A stretch of 64,000 bases of DNA from Saturnia japonica (GCA_033032175.1 CM065324.1:1364001-1428000), one strand, 5' to 3'. Shown: positions 44,301 to 59,300, counted from the first letter of the stretch. Notes: a model not told the origin generated them from the sequence alone. Numbers and translations: made by a program.

Positions 44301-47300
44301 CAGCTTCAAAATACGAAATTATAAATGGGAACTAAATTGACTTATATGGAAATCGTGTACTTCCGATAATTTTCTGATGTGCATGACGTCAGTGCCACGG
44401 GCCTTAGAAATGAAAATTCCCAAGAACTTTGGAATCTTTGATGGAAATTTTTATATTTTTCCTCTCTCTTTGGAAGCTCCTGTGTAATTATTACAAACTA
44501 TAAATACTCTGGAGAAACTTCAAAATTTAATTGCTTATGTCTGTCTTAATATAAAAACACATAAATGGAGAAAGTTAATTTGAGCAATATAAAATCGGAA
44601 GCTGCAAAATAAGATCGACCGTTATTTTGGCTATACAAAAAAAAATCAATTATTTATTTATTTATTTAAGATATGCAAACTTCACAACACATTTAAAAAC
44701 TGTAAAATAATCACAATATAATTCCAAAGTGCCAATTATGAAGTAGGACATAAATTACATTTTATAATTATACCTAAAGATAATGACAAGTGTGTATGAG
44801 TGTATTTAAAATTAGTTTACCAAGTATTATGTGTATGGTTGTGTTTGTTTGTGTGTGGGTGTGTATGTGTGTTAATTAACATGTGTGCGCATGTGTTTAG
44901 GTTTCCTGTAATTACTCCTGAACTAACCTTTTAGAGACCGACTTGAGAAACTGCATTCGACTTAGGTGGAAAATATCAACATCATTGAAGAGCTTATTGT
45001 ACTGTGTAGTACACCTATAAAGGGTGGAGTTTTGAGCATATGTATGCTTTACAGAAGAAATGGCGAATAAAGTGGGGTTCCTAGTATGCTTACTAGGCAC
45101 TCGCAGATATAATTTACTTAAGAGTTCAGGGCAATCTATTATTGAGTTGAGTAAATCATATAGAAAACGCATATCGTTTATGATTCGACGGTATTTTAGT
45201 GACAAAATGTTATAGTGCTTTAAGTTATTATTGTACTCCATGGGATGGTTCTTACCTTTGAAATTAAGAAATTTTAAAAACTTATTTTGAATATTTTCCA
45301 ACCTGTTATTATGTATAATGAAAGCTGGTGACCATATTGATGACGCATATTCTAAGCAGCTTCTCACATAAGAAAAAATAAAGAATTTTAAGTGGTAGAA
45401 TTTTGTTGAATGGCTCTGTGACTCTAAATATAAATCCTAACATTTTGATGGCTTTTTGATGAATAAAGTCGTAATGAAGATTGTACAGTAACAGAGTCCA
45501 TCATAATCCCCAGATCTTTCACACAATTAACACTTTGGATTGGCAAGTGATTTAAAGAATAACTGTAATTAATTTGACGAAGTTTACGTGTGAAAGTTAT
45601 AGAATTACATTTCTTTATATTAAGATCCAGTTCGTTTATTTGACAATAGTCACAGAGTCGATCCAGATCCTGCTGAAGGAGAAGGCAGTCATTAATACTA
45701 CGAATAACCTTGAAAATTTTAGTATCGTACGCATACATAAGGCATTCAGCATGTTTAAAACAGGAAGATATATCAGAGACATACACATTAAACAGTAACG
45801 GACCGAGGTGTGATCCCTGCGGGATACCTGGTGGAATTTTTTCAAAGCGTGAAATGTGTACACCTACGCGCACTGCTTGATGTCTATTAGAAACATAAGA
45901 AGCGAACCATCTCAATAAATCACCATGTATACCGACACTCGAAAGCTTTTGCACCAAAATATCGTGATTAATTCTGTCGAAACATTTGGAATAGTCAGTG
46001 TATACGGCATCAACCTGGTAACCCTGGTCCATTCCAGACGCTATATAACCTGAGTACACAGCTAAATTAGTTTGAGTCGACCTTTTTTTCATAAATCCAT
46101 GTTGAGTCGCGGGGATAGAAGATATTTTGTTACTGCTAGCTGCTCCTAAATATTCGCCACAAATGTCTATGAATACGACCTACTTTGCTGTTATTGATTT
46201 TATATGACTCATTTGTAAATACATATAAAAAATACCTGTATATCTGAAACATGATTTCCTTTTTGGTGAGTTTTTCCTTCTTGGTGGGTGGTAGGGGCGC
46301 GGCGAGGCAGAGCACCGCGGTGTGCTTGTTGTTCCTCGGCTGCTGGGAGAGGTAGAACCCTTCCTTGGGGCCGGTCGCTTCAGCCCACTTCTCAAGCGCA
46401 GCGGGCCACTCCAATCCGCGCTGGGGGTTAAACATCAGACTGTTATCTCTTTACCAGCTACTGACGCCCTATACACTTAGCGAAACGGGCTTGTGGGCAA
46501 GCACGTACTGTTCCCGGAGGGGTTACAGTAAATCCCAACCCAGGGTGTAGAATGAAATCTTTAAAGCGGAGACATCCCAGTCAACCTCACCTGTACGTGG
46601 TGAGCAACGAACAAGGAAATGGAGACAGCGAGGTGGTAGGGATGTACAGCACGACTGGGTCATAGTGACTCGCTTTTGCATGTTTCGTTCCGGTATCAGT
46701 CTGTGCATATCGACTTTAACTTATGCAGACCGGCATGACAGCAGCGACCGTCGATGGATTATGATCTCTTTATAGTCGCCGTTGTGTTAGAATTGTACCT
46801 AGTTTACCATAGGGGATACAGGCGTGATGGTATGTTTTTTTAATATATACAATTCTCTGCATGGATTTGTATGTATGTTCGAACTGATGTCACTTAGAAT
46901 ATATTTGATGGATTATGATGTAACTATTTTCAAAATGATCCCTATGATTCCAGAAATGCCATATGATATAAGATGAGATGGATCTGTATGTGGGTGGAGT
47001 CGGTACCTCTGAGTGCACGGTGTGCAGCTCGACGGGCGCGCGTCCTGTCGCGTGCTTGCGCAGGAAGCGCACGCAGCGCACTCGCCGCACGCACTCGCCC
47101 GCGCTGCCCAGGTCCAGGATGCCCAAGTCGAACCGACCGCTGCGTTTGGCTACAGACAAACATACACCACATTTACTCACTATCAATACTAATATCATAA
47201 AACTCAACGAGATTTTTTTATTTTTAAAGTGAAACTTTTATTAGATCGTCTCAAACTTTTTGGTCTGTGTGTTGCATGTCGCGTGACGGTCGGCCGCGGA

Positions 47301-50300
47301 GTAGGGATGGCGGCGCCTATAGTTCGCAGCAACTGACCGTGCAGTGTATAGACTATTACTCATTTGTGAATTTTTAGTTAAATGTCTATAATTTGAAAAA
47401 AAGCTTCAGTTTCACCGTGGTTACATAAAACCACACAATATTTTTTTTATTATTACAACATGCTAATTTTTGCATGCAAAGTATTGTTTATTATTATATT
47501 GTATAATGCACCATAAAAGTACAAATGGAGGATTTAATGATAAAAAGCATTCTCTACCAGTCTTCCAGGGGACCAAGAGAAAGGTATACGCAAGGTGGGC
47601 ATAATATTTAGTAAAAAAAAAAGAAAAATCTAGCCAATATTCAATTGTTCGAAGTAAAACCTACGTAGCGAATACTTGAAGGGATCCCGAGAGTTGGCTT
47701 GTTGGATGTTCATAGGAAGCGAATTCCACAGTCGTGCTGCTGTTACGGCGAAAGATCGGTCGTGAAAATTATTATGATGACTTGGACTTAGACCCCCCCA
47801 AAATATTGACATTGTCATTCAATGAAAAGTGACATCAAGTGATATAACATTCATTGTTTAGGGTCATATTGCAAATGTCAAACAGAAAATAGTCTATGAT
47901 TAAAAAGTCGCCGGTCAAATTTCGGTCATTAGGCGACCGCTAGTTACATTAATTTGACATGTACGGGAAGTGGGAAAAAGGATAGGCTACACAGGTGCGT
48001 TGGAGAGAACCGGTTCAATTAATTTTAAACAGTTATTAAAATTTATATACTGATTGGTTCGCGACCGCAAATGAAAACCGTCTTAGAATTTTTTTTTGTT
48101 TATTTTTATTTAAGTTAATATAAAAACCTACTTAAGATGAACCAAGTATAGTAATTTGAATACATGTTAAATATAAATTCCAACTCACCCTGCTCCATGA
48201 CAGCGGCTAATGTGTCTGTGAAGTATTTGAACAATCTGTTCTGCAGTTCTACCGGCATGCCGAGTATCCTGTTCAGGAACTTTGACATGTTGTTGTAATC
48301 CTGCATATGACAAAATACATGATTAGAATATTCGAGAAATGTACCGATATTTCGAACATAATCATATAATCCGGGAGTTGATAACTTTTGTAAAATTGTT
48401 TTAAACATTTTTTACGTTAAAAGTAATACATAGGAATACATTTATTTCCTTTAATACACCATTAAAAAAGATTAAAAATACTTTTTAATTTAAATAATCA
48501 ATATGCCGCACTAGCGCGGCGTTATGGTCCCGTGACGTCATGATTCATTTTATATGACGTCATTTTATATGATGACAGTGACAAATGTCATAACTTAGGC
48601 AAGATTAAAAACATCGAAATAATATTAAAAAAAAACCCTGAGTTCACAAATATACAATATGTATTAAAAACCACGTCGGATCCGTGAAGGTGTTATTAGG
48701 TATCGAGATCATATTCTGTCAATGTCATTGGGGTAAGGTACCTATATACCCTTTTCGGATTCGACGGGGTTTTTAATACATATTGTATATTTTTAGTTAA
48801 TGTGTCTAGTCCAGAGACATTAAGCGTTTCTGAAAATAATATATCTAAAAAGTGTAAGAATGGCAGAGATGCACGCGCGTCTGGCACCAAAACAATTTAC
48901 CATTAATAATGCAGAAAAAATATTGTCTATGAAGAAGTTTTAAAAGAAAAAATTTATATCTAAGTTTTAAATAAGGGAAAGGATTGAAGACTTATGAATC
49001 AGGTGTGCCTGCGAAAGTAGACCGAAGCATGTATTAGAATAGACCTATGCAGTTTTCTAAACCTGCGCAAGTGAATGTTGCAATATCGAAAATAGTTTTT
49101 TTCAGTACGGTACCTGTGCAATATATACCGTCCCATACACGCTACGACGTGCAGTAGACCGTTGCGTGTATGACGAGTGTGTGAAGTTGGTGTACCTTGT
49201 CGAGGGAAAGTACGCCGGGCGCCGCGTCACTGTTCACGATAAGTCCGACGCCGACGAGCGCGTTCGCGACGTCCTGGAAGAAGTCACCGGCGTAGTCGCG
49301 CGGGGGCTCCACCAGCGGCCGCTTCGACTTCATTATCGCTTGCATCACCGCTTCCAGCGCGCTGCGACCTGTTGTATACCCAACACGATTTTTTATCGTT
49401 ATGTTCTATGGGTACAGTCGATAATAATAATGTCTGGTTCGTCACAGAGAAAATGTTTCACTTAACCAGTAGTTGTGCTTAATAATACATACGTAATTTC
49501 ACAATTATCAAAAATTAAAACGTTAAATTTTAATTGAATATAATAGATATTCAGCAATGGGTAAAAGAAAAAATACTCAGCAATATGGTATAAAAATTCA
49601 TGGTGTCTACCACCATATGATCGTAAAACCTATAGAAAATATTTGGGGAATTTAAAAATATATATTGCTTCACATATAGCATTGAATATAACACGACAGA
49701 AATAATGAAAAGTTCATTATTTGGTGTTTCTAGTGGCAGTGATATGGTATAATAACATGTTCAATAAACATGAATATACCAAATTGAGTTGTTGAATTAT
49801 TATGTAAACAAATTCGAGATAAATAAAATAAGTACATATTAGAATTCTCTTGCTTACTGCATTCTAGTCTCCGTCATCAGACACTATAATTTTAATATCC
49901 CGTATTGAAAATTGAAAATTATTAAAGTTTGAGGGTACTGACCATACTTATTGTCTATGTTGAATTGGCTGAGATCCCTGGTCTCCGTGGCGCGACGGTC
50001 GCCGTGCGTAAGCGCGCCCAGCGACTCGAGCCGCTTGGCGACCGTGCTCGCGAACCGCCGCTCCCCGGCCAGGTCCGAGATAAGGAATATGTACTCCGGA
50101 GCGTTCACCTGGTTAGACCGGTGCGTACGACCTAACGGCACACCACACAAACAAACACATCAATACCAGCCTGGATAGATACCACTCTCAAGTTGAAAAT
50201 ATACCCTCAAATACCAATATTTTGTTCCGGCAGCTGCATTTGGGAATCGTCATTTAAAATCAGGTGAAATTGTGGCCACAACTGTAAAACTACTTGTGAA

Positions 50301-53300
50301 ATAGCTAATATTTATACAGCTTGAGTTTTCCGTGGAGGGAAACATTACAACGAATTCATAGGTTGGTGCTAGGGCATTTTGTAATCCTCGCTACCTATCT
50401 TAGCTACCACCCTCAATTTCATTTATCAGCTACATGTTCTAATAGCAATTTTTAATTAAAAAAAAATACAACTTCAATGATTTTGAGGAGTTCCCTTGAA
50501 AGTTAATATGGTCCCACTCTTGAGGTATGCAAAGAAAATGAACAATCTAAATCGGTTTATAAAAAAAAAGTTATGGCTGAAAATCCATACAAAAAAAAAC
50601 ACTCGAATTTAGAACCTTTTCACTGAACTGCGAAAAATGAGATGGACACGGCTTGATGGATTTTATCATACGAGGTGTCGTTAGATTCGCCTTAATTCTG
50701 GGAGCGACATAGGCGATATATAATATTTATGTACGATGCCGGAGAATCAATTGTTTTTTGCATTGCAGACAGGTTTTTTGTTTCCTTTTTAATAATTGTG
50801 CTTGTTTTTAAGTCGATTAAAAACTGGTAATGTTAAATTCCATACATTATATATAGACGGAGAAGACATAGGTAGAAGAAATGTATAGAACACGCTCAAC
50901 GAAGCGACCAACTATAATAATATTGTTACAGATTATAACGAATTTTGTTAAGAAAACTGCTAGACAGGTATAGTACTTACCAAATTGTTGTATAGCTCTG
51001 TCAGCGGACCACGGCAACTCCAAAGTTATGTGCACCCTCCGCCTTTGGTTCCTTGCCCTGGAATTATGGTAACCTTCATGCAATCATATTCCTTGAAAAA
51101 AAAGCTGACGAAAACAATTTTACACTAACACAATACAACAGTGACTATGGTGAGGAAGTTAAAAATTTAATTCCTCCCACATTTATGTCGATAATATCAA
51201 AGGTCATTCTTCTTCTTCTTCGAAGTCACAAGTCGTATCCTACTAGTATTATGAATGTGAAAACTTGCATGTCTGGATGTTTGTTGATCAATCACGCAAA
51301 AACGGCTGAACGGATTTATCTTAGTAAATGTCACATATCGTATTTTTCTCTAGATCTAATTCTGAAGTCCACGCAGACGAAATCGCGGACAGAAAAATTA
51401 GTTTCTAATAACAACAGCTCATACCGTTACTCGCCAGTCTGTGAAGTTGATAACGGTACTAATAATTAACTAATCGGAAGTTACATGGCAATAGCATTTT
51501 TTTTACATAATGATACAAAAATATTGATTAAATATCTTTACCTCCTGTCACTCTGTAACGAGATACCACTCGAGGCGGCCTCGGAGATAATCGCGACGTC
51601 CTTCTCGCCGTCCATGAACCGCTGCTTCTCTGTGAGGTTGAGGGTCTCGAGAGGTACGTCCGCCTCCGACCGACTCTCGTACAGGATTTGCCCGTCCTCC
51701 GTCTGCACCACGCGACCCTTGCGCCCGGTCATCTGCCGGACAGACCACGATACCAATCACGAATATGGAAACTCTTCAAAAACCACCTCTGTACCGGGAA
51801 ACATAATACACAAGTACAATAATAGTATCATGATGATACTACACACAAATTCAATGTATTTCCCTCTTTGTCTAATCCATATTGTTACAAGACAAGAGAT
51901 CAATATAAGCAATTAATCAATAAAATGAAATTATTTCATTTAACCGTAATCCTATATATAAGCGACACGGCAACAAAGATTTGCAACGATTTAAAAAATA
52001 AATACTTGTATCGTTTCGATTTTACAAAGTGTTGTCATATTTTAGGATTTTATTGCAAAACTTTTTTGAAAAAATTATAAATTACATCAAGTAAAGCATA
52101 AAAATAGCAATAATTTTATTCGATGCAAACAGTCAGAGTCCTATGTAAACAGCGGCAACATCGTCCAGATATAACATTGTATGATCGTCAAATCGAAATA
52201 TTAATGAAGAAATAAATTAGTGTATATATTACCAATTAACTTGTATTAAATTAAAAATGATGGTCCTATATATTTATATATACCCCCTTGTAGTATAGGA
52301 ATAATGTAATTTTTTTTAATTAAATTATTATTAATATCGAAAACGTCATAAACTACCAACCAATAAAAACTATATAGTATTCGATAGTTCTGCTCTTGCA
52401 ATCGATTTGCCGGAATCGATAAAAAACCCCATCTAATGAAACTATTAAGCTATCTGTAGAATAGTAACGAGAACGTACCTCGGCGACGTTTTCAGTTCCG
52501 CCCAGTTCGTCGACGAGCTGGTCGAGCGTGTTGGGCGGCAGACGCTTGCCGAGCCGCTCGATGGCAGCGAGCAGTTCCTCCTTCATGCTGCAGGCGCGCA
52601 CTATCGCGGAGCGGGGCGGCGGCTGGTTGCGCGTCGGCCCTGAATATAGTTTAAACCGTCGTTTAATAAATGCTTTAACAAGTTTTCGGCTGGTAGTCAA
52701 TAACTCAAACACAGCGCCATATATCCTGATTTTATCACAAAACTAAAACAAAAAAATAGAATAATTGCTCTAAACGTGATTTATAGTCTTGAGATGAAAT
52801 AAAAATGAAAACAATTGAAGAAAAAAGGTCATAATTTAAAATAATTTTCATACAGCAACAAGTGTTTAAATATTGAGAAGAATCCTAATTATTGTTGTAG
52901 TGAGTTGTAAACGCACCTAGATAGAGTCCGTTGGTGCCGACTGGCGTGCCCGTGAGGCTGTGCCCGGCGCTGGTGGTGACCGTCACCGTACTCGGGGCGA
53001 CGGTGGGCGCGCTGTTCTTTCGCTCGAACATGTTTTCGATCTTGTCCTGTGTGCTCGAAGGTTTCTTCTTCGGCGATGACATTTTCTTCTTCTTCGTCGC
53101 CTTCTTCTTGCGCCCGATCCATGGTTCTGAAGGAAACGTTAACAATGTAATTTATGGGATTTGTGCAATAGAGTGACCAAAAATTCTGAAGCCTGAAAAA
53201 TGTATCAATGTCTCTCTAACACTCTCAATTTATATGATGTATGCTTCCCGTCTACCAAATTCGATCAGAATTGGGTGGAATCAATGATTTCTAGAAGTAA

Positions 53301-56300
53301 TATTGACAATTCTTATAGTACATCAGTATGTAATTACTTAAAATTCCCATGTACAAAATTAATAAATGAATCGGTCAAGCCGTTTTTGAGTTATATCCGG
53401 ACATAGAAACAGACACAATTTTTAAAAATTACATATTCATATTTTATATCGTTCATACAGTATACCTAATTTGGATACAAAGTTAACTGTACAGACAGAA
53501 CTACAAATTTATTAACTTAAATGAATGTAAGTATCTACAACATTCAAGGTTTTTTAATCAGTTTCCATTCACGAAATGTCGATAATTCGCAACAGTTAAG
53601 GTATAGATAAACAAGGGTTGCATACCATCGTCGCTGTCGCTACCACCGCGGAACGGATTGAAGTCGCTAAGTTCAGAGTCGGAACCGGCCCTCTGCTGTT
53701 CCTCCTCGGAGTCGAGGTCCAGCTCGTCGGAAGAGCCCCGTACGAACTCGTCCGAGGACGAACCGCCCCGGGCTCGCTTCGCTGCGATGTTCACTTGTTG
53801 ACGAGCTGTCACTGTGGACAAATATCTTCAATAACTTACAATTCGAAACGTCAAAGCAAACCGGCAGTGCTTGATAAAATTGAATGTTGGCAAGTATCAC
53901 AGATTCGGGACAAAGGCAGTCGAAGCTTTCAGAGGAACAAATGAGGGACTGGCATTTAGTTCTGTATCCTTAACAACCAGATAACAACACGTGCGACCGT
54001 ATGAATAATGTTGCCAGGGTAATTAAAATACGTTTTAAAAAAATTTTACTACAGCAATATTGTAGTCATTAACACATCATCAAAAAAACTGCTTTTGTTT
54101 TTGAAATGAAGGGCCCCAAGGACCTTTACATACCAATTTCAACTAAACTTATATCTGCCATCTTGATTTTCTCATTATGAATAAACATTTCTAGGTTCTA
54201 TTTATTTTAATTGACTTCAAAAAAATACAAGGGTTACTGAACTCGAATGTATATATCTTTTTATTAATTGTTCAGCCATTACTCCTTGTTTATGAACCGA
54301 TTTGGATGACTCTTTTTTTGTTGTTCAAAGACCACCATTTTAATTTCATTATGAGTGGACCTTTAACTTCGTAGATACACCAGGGAACTTCAAATTAATT
54401 TAAATGGGTTTTCTATTGTGTTAAAAATTACCTATCCCCTATCCCTAATGGTTCCGATGTCAATAATAATTTGAAATTAGTAGCAGCTATTTCGGACTTT
54501 AGTTTTTGACTGGACACTAAACTGTCCAGGGTTCTCTATATTTTTTACTTTGGAACCATGACTCGGTATCTCTTTCAGTATTTGTAGATAGTTGTCAAAC
54601 AAACAAACGACAAATATTACTACTTTTAGTTTCATTTTAAAATAATCATTGTAGCACGACACATTTCTGAACGCATCGTAGATCGCGTGATATCCCGAAC
54701 AGCCAATGAGAGACGACCGTGGCTCGCGCGGTTCTAGGAACTGAGGTGGCATTCTCTGTGATCCGTTGTGCTTGCCTCAGGACACACATTTTATTAAAAT
54801 AAGTTCGTCAGATTGCATTTCCTTTCTCTTTTACGCGTGCTATCGGTAGCCGAGTGAATAGCCCACGCTAAATCATTCAAATAAAATGATCTTTCAACAT
54901 AGCGAAATACAATAACTTTCAGGGAAATATTAGATTGTAACCTAGCAACACTGTTGTAGTTTTGTAATCAACAACAAATAACACGGAAAATAGTATGCAA
55001 ATATGCTTTGTTACCTATTATTATTATTTTATTATTATTATTATTATTGTTTTATTATTGTTATTATTATTATAACTCAAACACAGTGCTATATAACCTG
55101 ATTTTATCACAAAACTAAAACAAAAAATATTCTATAATGGCTCTAAGCGTGATTTATGGTATTGAGATGAAATAAAAATGAAAACAATTGTAGAAAAAAG
55201 TTTATAATTTAAAATAATTTCCGTACAGCAACAAGTGTTTAAATATTGAGAGGAATCCTAATTATTGTTGTAGTGAGTTGTAAACGCACCTAGATAGAGT
55301 CCGTTGGTGCCGACTGGCGTTCCCGTGAGGCTGTGCCCAGCGCTGGTGGTGACCGTCACCGTGCTTGGGGCGACGGTTGGCGCGCTGTTTTTTCGCTCGA
55401 ACATGTTCTCGATCTTGTCCTGTGTGCTCGAAGGTTTCTTCTTCGGCGATGACATTTTCTTCTTCTTCGTCGCCTTCTTCTTGCGCCCGATCCATGGTTC
55501 TGAAGGAAACATTAAGAAAGTAATTTATAGGATTTGTGCAATAGGGTGACCAAAAATTCTGAAAGCCTGAAAAATGTAACACATCTCTCTAACACTCTTC
55601 AATTATATGATGTATGCTTCCCATCTACAAAATTCGATCAGAATTGGCTGGAATCAATGATTTCTTTTTCTTCTTTTTTAACGATTTCAAGAAGTAATAT
55701 TGACAATTGTTATAGTACATCAACATGTAATTACTTAAAATTCCCGTGTACAAAATTTATGAATGAATCGGTCAAGCCATTTTTGAGTTATATCCGGCCA
55801 TACAAACAGACACAATTTTTTTGACACAATATTTGGGAATGTCACTAGACCATGGTCTACGATGGAGTGTGCACATTTGTGAAATTATAAAGAAAGTTTC
55901 TAGATTTGTTAACCTCATAAAAGTGCTATCTGGTTCAAGTTGGGGCGTTCACCCTAAACATTTAAGAAAACTCTATATTTCTATAATACGAAGTAGGATG
56001 GACTATGCCAGTTTCCTATATGATAATAGTTGTATCTCTAATTTACTCAAACTAGATAGAGTGCATAATCAAGCAATGAGAATCATAGGGGGTTTCTTGA
56101 GAAGCACCCCAGTTCTCGTCATGCATAGTGAGTTATGTTTGCCTCCACTGCACGTACGTAGAGCCTTTTTGGCTGGCAAATTTTGGTTAAAATCAAAGTC
56201 TCTCTCCAATAATGCTACAAAATTTTTACTAGAAAACTTGAAACACATAATTCAATCTCGATACTGGACCCGTAAAAAAATTCCCCTGTTAATTACTATG

Positions 56301-59300
56301 CAAGACCTATTAAACATGAATGTCATTCATAACTCCTAAAATGCTTGAAATGTTTTCACTTGAGACATGGGTCAGTAATATTAATGTATTAGACATAATT
56401 AAAATTAATATACCCTCGATTACTTTACCCAAACATCATTATTACCCTATACAATTGAAATATTTGTGTAATGAGTATATTCAACATCATTTTAATGACT
56501 TTTATAAGATTTATACCGACGGCTCTAAAAGAAATAATGGAAGCGGTGCCGCCATTTTTGATCCTTGTGTCAACAGCCATGTAAAAATAAGAATTGATTC
56601 TGATATACCAACAATGCATTTGAAGTTAATAGCAATTAATGAAGCCTTATCTTATATTGAATTTTTACAATGTCAAAAGTTTGTAATTTTGACGGATTCA
56701 AAAAGCGCTTTACAGCATGTGGCTCGGTGCACCTCGTCCATACGAGGTATTCCGATTGCCTATTCGATATTAAAATCAATTTTTAAATTCCAATATAGTG
56801 GTAAAACAATAATACTTCAATGGATTCCGTCTCACATTGAATTAGATGGTAATGACCACGCTGATTTATTAGCTAACCAAGCTGCATATGACGGTATTCC
56901 TATACAGATCACTCCTATTCATAGTGAGTACTTGTCTGAAGTGAAATCTTATTGTAAAGATATGTGGAAAGTGTACTTTGATAAGAGATCGCAAGAAAAA
57001 GGAATCTGGTATAAGACTATACAATCACAGCCTCATTTTGATTTTCCATGGATCGATCAAACAATGTTGAGTAGATCGGACTTAGTAGTAGCTCTCCGAC
57101 TTCGCTCAGGGCATATTTCATCAAATAAGTTTTTACATTTAATAAGAAAAGTAGCATCACCTAATTGCACGATATGTGGTGTGGTTGAGGATGTACATCA
57201 CATTTTAGTGGAATGTGTTAAGTATGAAAATTGTAGAAATTTACTTAAAATGATGCGATCCATGGAGGTGGGTATTTGTAATTCGATGCTGTCAAACCCT
57301 CTGTCTCAGAGCGCGAAAATATTATATAGAATCGCAAAATTAGCTCATAAGAATTAATAATTACGTTTCAAATTTATTAGAAAATTGTATAATGTTTGTG
57401 AGGTATTCATGGGGCGTCATAGTCGCAATGCGACAAAGCCCATTAATAAAGAGAAAAAAAAAAAAAAAAATATATATATCATACAGTACACCCTAATATG
57501 GATAAAAAGTTAACTGTACAGACAGAACTACAGATTTATTAACTTAAATGAATGTAAGTATCTACAACATTTAAGGTTTTTTAATCGGTTTCCATTCACG
57601 AAATGTCGATAATTCGCAACAGTTAAGGTATATAAACAAGGGTTGCATACCATCGTCGCTGTCGCTACCACCGCGGAACGGATTGAAGTCGCTAAGTTCA
57701 GAGTCGGAACCGGCCCTCTGCTGTTCCTCCTCGGAGTCGAGGTCCAGCTCGTCGGAGGAGCCGCGTACGAACTCGTCCGAGGACGAACCGCCCCGAGCTC
57801 GCTTCGCTGCAATGTTCACTTGTTGACGAGCTGTCACTGTGGGCAAAATGTCTTCAATAACTTACAATTCGAAACGTCAAAGCAAACCGGCAGTGCTTGA
57901 TAAAATTGAATGTTAGGCAATGTGTTGGCAAGTATCACAGATTCGGGACAAAGGCAGTCGAAGCTTTCAGAGGAACAAATGAGGAACTGGCATTTAGTTC
58001 TGTATCCTTAACAACCAGATAACAACACGTGAGACCGTGTGAATAATGTTGCCAGGGTAGTTAAAATATGTTTTATAATTTTTTTACTACAGCAATATTG
58101 TAGTCATTAAAACATCATCAAAAAAACTGCTTTTGTTTTTGAAATTAAGGGCCCCGAGGACCTTTACATACCAATTTCAACTAAACTTATATCTGCCATC
58201 TTGATTTTCTCATTATGAATAAATATTTCTAGGTTCTATTTATTTTAATCGACTTCAAAAAAATACAAGGGTTACTCAACTCGAATGTATATATCTTTTT
58301 ATTAATTGTTCAGCCATTACTCCTTGTTTATGAACCGATTTGGATGACTCTTTTTTTGTTGGATAGGGTATACCTCAAAGACCACCATTTTAATTTCATC
58401 ATGAGTGGACCTTTAACTTCATAGATACACCAGGGAACTTCAAATTAATTTAAATTGGTTTTCTTTTTTGTTAAAAATTACCTATCCCCTATCCCTAATG
58501 GTTCCGATGTAATAATCATTTGAAATTAGTAGCAGCTATTTCGGACTTTTTAGTTTTTGACTGGACACTAAACTGTCCAAGGGTTCTCTGTATTTTTTAT
58601 TTTGGAACCATGACTCTATCTCTTTCAATGTTTGTATATAGTTGTGAAACAAACAAACGACAAATATTACTACTTTTAATTTCATTATTTCATTTCAAAA
58701 TAATCATTATAGCACGACACAGTTCTGAACGCATCGTAGAACGCGTGATATCCCGAACAGCCAATGAGAGACGTCCGTGGCTCGCGCGGTTCTAGGAACT
58801 GAGGTGGCATTCTCTGTGATCCGTCGTGCTTGCCTCAGGACACACATGTTATTAAAATAAGTTCATCAGATTGCGTTTCCTTTCTCTTTTCCGCGTGCTA
58901 TCGGTAGCCGAGTGAATAGCCCACGCTAAATTATTTAAATTAAATGATCTTTCAACGTAGCGAAATACAATAACTTTCAGGGAAATATTACATTGTAACC
59001 TAGCAACACTGTTGTAGTTTTGTAATCAATAACAAATAACACGGAAAATAGTATGTAAACATGCTTTGTTACCTATGAACGATACTCTGTCTTCCTTTTT
59101 TGTTTTCGATAAGAATTTCTACAGTGTAACTATATACAAGAAGACATATTTTTATATGATAGTAAAACATAAAGTGCCGAAATTGCAAGAATTTTTCTTT
59201 GCAAATTTCTTTGAAATGCAAATAAGAGACACTTTCATGTTCTGGCAGGCTCCCTTTGCCTTTTTCTCAAATCTGTGGCAAGTTTCATCATAGTCGATAA

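Larger units (their letters stand above)
52700..55016. repeat. Tandem duplication in sno, copy 1 (matches 55073-59076)
   Basis: Starts 'caataactcaaacacag' and ends 'ttgttacctat'. Holds one lysine-rich exon, one acidic exon, their intron, an R2 and the 'ggactttagtttttgactgg' segment. It differs from copy 2 by scattered substitutions and indels of a few percent by eye, and lacks the 1.65-kb LINE. Confidence 0.93.
55073..59076. repeat. Tandem duplication in sno, copy 2 (matches 52700-55016)
   Basis: Same order as copy 1 with a LINE insertion at about 55820-57471. Its right part (from 58523) is repeated a third time at 61815. Confidence 0.93.

Noticed and set aside
46973..47232. Plus-strand frames of 75 and 84 codons
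   Set aside because: They are antisense shadows of the GC-rich sno exon at 47007-47149.
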